Shown here: positions 59,282-64,000 of the stretch, in pieces | How positions within the stretch are numbered: position 1 is the first letter of the stretch | Layout of the letters: every line of letters begins with the position of its first letter | Source: Geodermatophilus tzadiensis | GTDB taxonomy: Bacteria; Actinomycetota; Actinomycetes; Mycobacteriales; Geodermatophilaceae | Length of the DNA stretch: 64,000 nt | Direction: 5' to 3' | Assembly (NCBI RefSeq): GCF_003002915.1 | Contig: NZ_PVTG01000001.1 | Span: 549,266 to 613,265 of the forward strand | The notes under the pieces: generated by a model | What the model was told of the DNA's origin: nothing | The model's database searches: none | What the model saw: the letters and a program-made list of their open reading frames with translations, nothing else | Made by a program: the position numbers and the translations under genes

Positions 59282-60214
59282 TCACGCCCCGCCGTGGACG
59301 ACGCAGCCGCTGGCCGCGCCGCCGAGGGCGTCGACGGCGAACCCGCGCACCCGCAGCACGTCGGCGAGCGCCGCGTTGAGGACCTGCTGGACGTCGACGT
59401 CGGCGTCCGCGCCGTGCACCTGCTCGACGCTCATCCGGTCGTGCTGCCGCCAGCTGACCACCACGCCGCCCAGCCCCGGCTCCACCGAGACGCAGACCCC
59501 GCCGTGGGCGCTGCGCGGGCCCGTGGCGTCCCACAGCGGCAGGCCGGACTCGGCGAGCGCGGCGGTGACCTCGACGAGCAGGGTGACCAGCGGGTCGTCG
59601 TCGTCGACGTCGGCGTCCCACTCCTCGGGCAGCCGGTCGAGCTGCTCGCCCAGGTGGGTCAGCCACGCCGAGTCCTGCGCGGAGACCCGGCGGACCACCG
59701 TGCCGTCGGCGCGCAGGGTGCCGTGGACGGCGCGGGCGGACCCGTCGAGCCCGGCGGCCAGCGCGGTGCACAGGGCGTCGGTGCGGGTGTCGAACGGCCC
59801 GGCGACCGCGTGCTGCCCCGGCCGGTCCTCCGACCCGTCGACCAGCCACCACGCCGTCGCGCCCTCGGCGGCGGCGAGGCGGCGGCCGGCCGGGTGCGCC
59901 GCCACGCCCACCGCGGTCCGGCCCGCGGGACGGACCTCGGTCCCGAGGTCGGCCCGCGCCTCGCTGCCGCCGGCCGGGCCGGCGGACGGACCGGCCGGGA
60001 CGGCCGGGGCCGGCAGCGTCGCGCCGCCTCCCGGGCCGGGCCCGGCGGCCCGGGCGGTCGCGGGTGGCCGGACGGCGTTGCGCTCGAACTCGTAGCGGGC
60101 CGTCGAGCTGCGGCCCAGGACGACGACCAGCCCGGCCATCACCAGGAAGCCGACGACGGCGACCACCGGCCACACGACCAGCTCGACGAGCCCTGCGGGC
60201 ACCACGGGGGTCAC
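59282..60214 (-). CDS. Membrane-anchored protein with duplicated unknown domain (paralogue A)
   Basis: A 310-residue protein. The N-terminal helix (~10-32) is followed by SSTARYEFE, the same anchor and motif as the 55-residue protein at 44110. A Pro/Gly-rich linker (~45-90) and a soluble region of ~215 residues follow. The last ~130 residues (LTHLGEQLDRLPEE, TLLVEVTAALAESGLPLWDATG, VVVSWRQHDRMSVEQVHGAD) are near-identical to the protein encoded at 60435. No known domain is recognised. Start 60214 gives a GTGA overlap with the upstream gene; GTG 60223 is an alternative. Function unknown. Confidence 0.8.
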   Translation of the reverse strand: MTPVVPAGLVELVVWPVVAVVGFLVMAGLVVVLGRSSTARYEFERNAVRPPATARAAGPGPGGGATLPAPAVPAGPSAGPAGGSEARADLGTEVRPAGRTAVGVAAHPAGRRLAAAEGATAWWLVDGSEDRPGQHAVAGPFDTRTDALCTALAAGLDGSARAVHGTLRADGTVVRRVSAQDSAWLTHLGEQLDRLPEEWDADVDDDDPLVTLLVEVTAALAESGLPLWDATGPRSAHGGVCVSVEPGLGGVVVSWRQHDRMSVEQVHGADADVDVQQVLNAALADVLRVRGFAVDALGGAASGCVVHGGA

Positions 60215-60438
60215 CACGCGCACCAGGAGCGCTGCGGGCCGGAGCCCCAGTCGGCGGCCCGGTGCACCCAGGTCCGCACCCGGCCGAGGGGGTCGGCGGC
60301 GCGGCGGTGGGCCGCGGGCGGGTCACCGGCGGGGTCGAGACCGAGCAGGTCGAGCAGCTCGACCAGGCCCAGGCCGTCCCCGGCCGGGGCGGCCGGGCGG
60401 CGCGCCAGGAGGGAGGGGCCGGCGCTCACGGCGGTCAC
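60211..60438 (-). CDS. Small hypothetical protein between paralogues
   Basis: A 75-residue product containing GLGLVELLDLLGLDP and WVHRAADWGSGPQRSW. No domain or signal is recognised. It is framed by GTGA overlaps on both sides (start 60438 over the stop of the upstream paralogue; stop over the start of the downstream one). This strongly suggests a real coupled gene rather than a chance frame. Confidence 0.65.
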   Translation of the reverse strand: MTAVSAGPSLLARRPAAPAGDGLGLVELLDLLGLDPAGDPPAAHRRAADPLGRVRTWVHRAADWGSGPQRSWCAW

Positions 60439-61064
60439 GCCCCGGGGCGGACGACGCAGCCGCCGGCCACGCCACCCAGCGTCTCGACGTCGAAGCCGCG
60501 CACCAGCAGGACGTCGCCCAGCGCGCTGTTCATCACCCGCTGCACGACGGCGTCGGTCTCGGCGCCGTGCACCTGGTCGACGCTCATCCGGTCGTGCTGG
60601 CGCCAGCTCACCACCACGCCGTCCAGCGCGGTCTCCACGGCCAGGCAGGCGCCGCCCAGCGCGCTGCCGGCGCCGGTCGCGTCCCACAGCGGCAGGCCGG
60701 ACTCGGCCAGCGCGGCGGTGACCTCGACCAGCAGCGTGGTCAGGGGGTCGTCCTCGGCCGGCTCGCCGGCCCGGTCCTCGGGGAGCCGGTCGAGCTGGTC
60801 GCCGAGGTGCGCCAGCCACGCCAGGTCCTCCGGCGAGGGCCGGCGGTGCAGGCCGCCGTCGGCGCGGCGCACGCCGTACACCGGCCGCACCGGCTCGTCG
60901 TCGTCGCCGCGCACGGCGGCGGCCCAGCCGGCGCCGGAGCGGTCCGGGAACGGGCCGGCGACGAGGCGGTCGGGGCCCTCCTGGCCCTCGACCACCAGCC
61001 ACCAGCCCAGGCGCACCTCGTTGTCGAGGCGCAGTCCACTGCTGCGGAGTGCCACGTGATCCAC
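60435..61064 (-). CDS. Soluble protein with the shared unknown domain (paralogue B)
   Basis: A 209-residue protein without a membrane segment. Its C-terminal ~135 residues repeat those of paralogue A almost word for word (LAHLGDQLDRLPED, TLLVEVTAALAESGLPLWDATG, VVVSWRQHDRMSVDQVHGAE). The N-terminal part (GWWLVVEGQEGPDRLVAGPF) is alignable with the corresponding soluble region of A. It is the first gene of the three-gene unit and is divergent from zwf. No named family is recognised. The likely origin is tandem duplication with loss or gain of the membrane anchor. Confidence 0.8.
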   Translation of the reverse strand: MDHVALRSSGLRLDNEVRLGWWLVVEGQEGPDRLVAGPFPDRSGAGWAAAVRGDDDEPVRPVYGVRRADGGLHRRPSPEDLAWLAHLGDQLDRLPEDRAGEPAEDDPLTTLLVEVTAALAESGLPLWDATGAGSALGGACLAVETALDGVVVSWRQHDRMSVDQVHGAETDAVVQRVMNSALGDVLLVRGFDVETLGGVAGGCVVRPGA

Positions 61065-61484
61065 CGTTCATCCCGTCCTTGGGGCCGCCGCAGGGGAAGT
61101 GCGGCGGCGCCCGCCACCGCCGGTGAGGGCGGCGCGAGTGAGGGAAGTGTGGGGTCCGGCGGGGTCCGCGGGAGGCGCAGCGGCACACGCTGGGACGGCA
61201 CGTGTTCGTATCGTTGTGCAGCCGCTCCGCCGGTCCGCTGACCCGTCGCTGGAGACACCCACATGTCGACCGGTCCGGCCCGGTCCGAGCGTGGCGGTGT
61301 GCCGGGAGGCGCCGCTGACCTCGGCAGACCCCCTGCCGACGGCGCGCCGCGTCCGCGTGTCCGGCCGTGGGGAGGACCGCGCGGTGCGCGCGCTGGCGGT
61401 GGGCGCCGGTCCGGGAGTAGAAACGGCACCCTGGCGGAGGTGCGGCGACGCCGGACCCGGCCCTGCGGGAGGTGGCGCGGCGCC
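61065..61484. other. Divergent spacer upstream of zwf with promoter and uncertain coding frames
   Basis: It contains a TATCGT box at 61209-61214, GGAG near 61250 and ATG 61263, which is in frame with zwf but followed by codons of poor GC3. A second frame ending at 61491 over the zwf ATG (segment VSGRGEDRAVRALAVGAG) has better codon bias but no convincing start. No gene is called. Confidence 0.45.
61209..61214 (+). promoter_or_regulatory. Putative zwf promoter -10 box TATCGT
   Basis: TATCGT lies 271 bases before the preferred zwf start and ~50 bases before the in-frame ATG 61263, which has GGAG upstream. It implies either a long leader or an N-terminally extended enzyme. Confidence 0.4.
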
Positions 61485-62978
61485 ATGGTGAACGCGGAAC
61501 AGGAGCGCCGGGCACCGGCGGGGGTCCTCGTCATCTTCGGCGCCTCGGGCGACCTCACCGCCCGCAAGCTGCTGCCGGCGCTCGAGCAGCTGGCCGACCA
61601 GGGCGCGCTGACGCCCGAGGTCGTGCTCATCGGGGTGGCCCGGACACCGATGTCCGACGGCGAGTTCCGCGACTACTGCCGGCAGCGCGCCCCGGGCGAC
61701 GGCGGCGCGCGGTGGCACGAGCTCACCGAGACCGCGCGCTACGTGGCGGGGGACTACGACGACCCGGCCACCTACGCCCGGCTGGCCGAGGTGCTCGAGG
61801 AGTGCGACCGCGACCACGGCACCGCGGGCAACCGCGTCTACTACTTCTCCACCCCGCCACGGCTGTTCGGCCCGATCGCGCTCAGCCTCGGCAAGGCGGG
61901 GCTGAGCCGGCCCGGTGACGGGGAGTCGGTGCGCGCCGTCATCGAGAAGCCGTTCGGCTGGGACGAGGACAGCGCGCGCGAGCTCTACGCCGACCTGACC
62001 ACGGCCTTCAGCGAGGAGCAGATCTTCCGGATCGACCACTACCTGGCCAAGGAGACGGTGCAGAACCTGCTGGCGCTGCGCTTCGCCAACTCGATCTTCG
62101 AGCCGATCTGGAACCGCACGTGGGTGGACAACGTGCAGATCACCGTCGCGGAGACCATCGGCGTCGGTGAGCGGGGCGGCTTCTACGAGACCACCGGCGC
62201 GATGCGCGACATCGTGCAGAACCACGTGCTGCAGGTGCTCTCGCTGTTCCTCATGGAGCCGCCGACGTCGTTCCACCCCGAGGCGATCCGTGACGAGAAG
62301 GTCAAGCTGCTGCGCGCGATCCGGCCGCTGGACGAGGAGGCCGAGATCGCCGCCAACGCCGTCCGCGGGCAGTACACCCGCGGCGGCACGCGCGAGGACC
62401 TGATGGCCGGCTACCGGGAGGAGCCGGGCGTCGACCCGCTCAGCTCCACCGAGACCTTCGTGGCGATGCGGCTGGACATCGACAACTGGCGCTGGACCGG
62501 CGTGCCCGTCTACGTGCGCACCGGCAAGCGGCTGCCCGCGCGGGTGACCGAGGTGGTGATGCAGTTCCGTCAGCCGCCGCAGCTGCCGCTGTTCCCCGGG
62601 CCGTCGACCGAGCTGGAGCCCGACGCGCTCGTCGTCCGCGTCCAGCCCGACGAGGGGCTGAGCCTGCGCTTCGGCGCGAAGGTGCCCGGCCACGCGTTCC
62701 GGGTGCAGAAGGCGTCGATGGACTTCTCCTACAGCAGCTTCACCGAGCAGTCCCCCGACGCCTACGAGCGGGTCATCCTCGACGCGCTCGTCGGGGACCC
62801 GACGCTGTTCATCCGGGCCGACGAGGTGGGCCGGTCCTGGCGGATCGTCGACCCGGTGCTGCGGTTCTGGGCCCAGGACGACCGGCCGATCCCGCTGTAC
62901 CAGGCGGCCACCTGGGGCCCGCCCGAGGCGACCACCCTGGTCACCCGAGACGGGCGGAGCTGGCGCCAGTCGTCCTGA
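61485..62978 (+). CDS. zwf: Glucose-6-phosphate 1-dehydrogenase
   Basis: A 497-residue enzyme. The NADP-binding motif is [17 protein letters not shown] near residue 16, and the active site is [14 protein letters not shown] with DHYLAKE at 184-190. It oxidises glucose-6-phosphate to 6-phosphogluconolactone, producing NADPH. ATG 61485 gives the usual distance to the NADP motif. An in-frame ATG at 61263 would add 74 Arg/Gly-rich residues with poor codon bias. The 3' end overlaps the convergent hydrolase gene by 38 bases. No opcA, tal or tkt gene is beside it within the window. Confidence 0.95.
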   Translation: MVNAEQERRAPAGVLVIFGASGDLTARKLLPALEQLADQGALTPEVVLIGVARTPMSDGEFRDYCRQRAPGDGGARWHELTETARYVAGDYDDPATYARLAEVLEECDRDHGTAGNRVYYFSTPPRLFGPIALSLGKAGLSRPGDGESVRAVIEKPFGWDEDSARELYADLTTAFSEEQIFRIDHYLAKETVQNLLALRFANSIFEPIWNRTWVDNVQITVAETIGVGERGGFYETTGAMRDIVQNHVLQVLSLFLMEPPTSFHPEAIRDEKVKLLRAIRPLDEEAEIAANAVRGQYTRGGTREDLMAGYREEPGVDPLSSTETFVAMRLDIDNWRWTGVPVYVRTGKRLPARVTEVVMQFRQPPQLPLFPGPSTELEPDALVVRVQPDEGLSLRFGAKVPGHAFRVQKASMDFSYSSFTEQSPDAYERVILDALVGDPTLFIRADEVGRSWRIVDPVLRFWAQDDRPIPLYQAATWGPPEATTLVTRDGRSWRQSS

Positions 62979-63789
62979 CCGGGGGCGCCGCTCGGTCGCG
63001 CAGGTGTCCGGCGACCACCGGTGCGAGCACGTCCGGGGGCACGACGTGGCCGTGCCCCTCGACCACGTGGAGACGGCCCTCGGGCAGGAGCCCTGCCAGC
63101 CGCCGGCCCACCTCCACCATGAACGGGGGGCTCGCGCCGCCGACCAGGACGACGCCGGGCCGGGGGACCCGGGCCGCGACGTCCTCCGGGACGGCGCCGC
63201 CGCGCTCGACGTCGCCCATCACCGCGGAGTCGTACGCGAGGGTGGGCGCCAGCGCGGTCAGCTCGTCCCACCGGCGCGTCCCCCGCATCCCGTCGACCAC
63301 CTCCTGCGGCATCCCGGTGAGGCGGCAGAACGCCTCCACCGCATCGGCCCGCCGCCCCTGCGCCAGCAGGCTGCGGATGGTCCGTCCGTAGCGGCGCGCC
63401 CCGTCCCGCGCGGGCCCGTCGTCCGGTGAGTACGGCGGGTCGTGCAGGACGAACCGGTCCACGGGCAGCCCGGCGGCGACGGCGTGCAGCACCAGGCCGG
63501 CACCCGACGAGTGCCCGTAGAGGTGGACCGGGCCGCCGATCCGGTCGACGAGCGCGGCGATGTCCTCGACCTCCCGGTCGACCGCGTACGGGAGCGTGTC
63601 GCCGCTGTCCCCGCGACCGCGCCGGTCGTGGACGACGGTCGTGAACCACCTGCCGAGCGCCTGGGCGGTGGGACGCATCAGGGCGCGGTCGCACGTGGCT
63701 CCACAGACGGCGATCAGCGGCGGGCCCGCGCCGACGACCTCGTAGGCGATGGAGGTGCCGTCCGCGGAGGTGACCGTCTCGTACGTCAT
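62941..63789 (-). CDS. Alpha/beta hydrolase
   Basis: A 282-residue alpha/beta hydrolase. The nucleophile elbow YGHSSGAGL is near residue 93, the oxyanion region is AVCGATCD, and the C-terminal His lies in VEGHGHVVPP. The substrate is unknown. ATG 63789 places TVTSADGTSIAYEV at the N-terminus as in relatives; an in-frame ATG at 63822 is possible. Its 3' end overlaps zwf on the opposite strand by 38 bases. Confidence 0.85.
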   Translation of the reverse strand: MTYETVTSADGTSIAYEVVGAGPPLIAVCGATCDRALMRPTAQALGRWFTTVVHDRRGRGDSGDTLPYAVDREVEDIAALVDRIGGPVHLYGHSSGAGLVLHAVAAGLPVDRFVLHDPPYSPDDGPARDGARRYGRTIRSLLAQGRRADAVEAFCRLTGMPQEVVDGMRGTRRWDELTALAPTLAYDSAVMGDVERGGAVPEDVAARVPRPGVVLVGGASPPFMVEVGRRLAGLLPEGRLHVVEGHGHVVPPDVLAPVVAGHLRDRAAPPVRTTGASSARLG

Positions 63790-63908
63790 GAGGATCAGAC
63801 CGGAGCGCGAGGCGCGGGTCATCGCACCGCCGGTCCCTGACGGCTCGGCGACCAGCGGCGTGCCCGTGCCGACGGTCGTGGCGCCACGATCCGCCGCACA
63901 GGCCCCTA

Positions 63909-64000
63909 GGGCGTGTCTGACGGATCTTGACGCCGTAAGTCGGCAGTCTCCGGACGATGCGACAGCATCGAATGGTGGTCTCCGATGAGGCGTGGGCGTG
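63909..64000 (+). mobile_element. Left end of an IS5-type insertion sequence (partial)
   Basis: After CTAG (63906-63909) comes GGGCGTGTCTGAC, which resembles the terminal repeats of IS5-group elements. IS427-like members insert at CTAG or TA-type targets. A coding start typical of their transposase follows. GC content falls clearly compared with the rest of the window. The right end is outside the window. Confidence 0.55.
63957..64000 (+). CDS. IS5-family transposase, N-terminal fragment (partial)
   Basis: Only ~14 residues are visible, ending VVSDEAWAW, the usual opening of IS5-type transposases (VxDExWAxIxPLLP). ATG 63957 or ATG 63972 may be the start. A hairpin CGATGC / GCATCG (63955-63970) covers the first start. 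The rest lies outside the window. Confidence 0.5.
   Translation, partial: MRQHRMVVSDEAWA

Noticed and set aside
61263..61484. N-terminal extension of glucose-6-phosphate dehydrogenase from ATG 61263
   Set aside because: Codon bias is poor and the residues are Arg/Gly-rich, unlike known enzymes. ATG 61485 gives a normal length. Kept only as a finding.
1..64000. tRNA, rRNA or riboswitch genes
   Set aside because: No tRNA-like T-loop and acceptor pairing or conserved riboswitch core was found by eye on either strand. A covariance-model scan would be needed to exclude small ncRNAs.

Overview
The window comes from a very GC-rich actinobacterium. Supporting signs are GC-saturated third codon positions, many GTG starts, a mycothiol synthase gene (mshD), a GlnR regulator and a GTGA/ATGA style of gene overlap. 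The gene content (sulfurtransferase with DUF1416, form II CO-dehydrogenase-like genes, SpoIIE phosphatases, M. tuberculosis-type PhoPR) suggests Geodermatophilaceae (Blastococcus, Geodermatophilus or Modestobacter). That placement is inference. No tRNA, rRNA, CRISPR array or prophage was seen. Most of the window looks like ordinary chromosome. The last ~90 bases look like the edge of an IS5-type insertion sequence.

Layout. 1-5.9 kb: the end of nhaA, an unknown gene, a DUF885/nitrobindin-like pair, a leaderless small membrane gene, a PAS-SpoIIE phosphatase and an F420-type reductase. 6.1-9.9 kb (minus strand): a sulfur block, sseC-like / cysA2 / DUF4395, behind its own leaderless Cys-containing leader peptide and attenuator-like hairpin, then a thiX-like thioredoxin, an LmeA-like protein and a membrane protein. 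10-16.1 kb (plus): glnR-mshD, then pstS-pstC-pstA-pstB behind a PHO-box-like repeat and closed by a perfect 22-bp-stem hairpin. The gene order sseC-cysA2-thiX-lmeA-glnR-mshD-pst resembles the M. tuberculosis Rv0814c-Rv0820 region. 16-20 kb: a degenerate LCP-family protein divergent from a protein of 14-residue repeats, then two small proteins. 20.5-27.7 kb: siderophore-interacting protein, phoP-phoR, thioesterase, cysQ-cysD-cysN (sulfate activation). 27.7-32.3 kb (minus): form II CO-dehydrogenase-like genes in the order L-S-M and an NAD-dependent epimerase. 32.5-40.3 kb: a broken HATPase remnant, an HTH gene, hrpA and a marR-MFS export operon. 40.3-50.2 kb: Zn alcohol dehydrogenase with an SRPBCC-like partner, two acyl-CoA dehydrogenases, a second MFS exporter, a YihY protein, hemerythrin and an osmolyte-type binding protein. 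50.3-55.1 kb: a tightly overlapping five-gene membrane operon (PAP2-kinase fusion, lipoprotein, UPF0104 transporter-like protein, two PAP2 phosphatases). 55.2-57.8 kb: PHA synthase and PHA depolymerase. 57.8-61.1 kb (minus): a zinc-metalloprotease lipoprotein and a three-gene family containing two paralogues of unknown function. 61.5-64 kb: glucose-6-phosphate dehydrogenase, an alpha/beta hydrolase and the IS edge.

How it fits together. Several blocks concern nutrient assimilation: sulfur (leader peptide, cysA2, cysQDN), nitrogen (glnR), phosphate (pst) and thiol redox balance (mshD, thiX, zwf for NADPH). Others concern the envelope (LCP, lmeA, PAP2-kinase operon) and carbon storage or trace-gas use (phaC/phaZ, cox). 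Two sequence-level themes recur. One is leaderless transcription: a TAnnnT-like box followed by exactly six bases and then the start codon, seen at six genes. The other is convergent genes sharing one CTAG as both stop codons, seen three times. The best candidates for undescribed biology are the PAP2-kinase/UPF0104 operon, the paralogue cluster at 59.3-61.1 kb and the 14-residue repeat protein.
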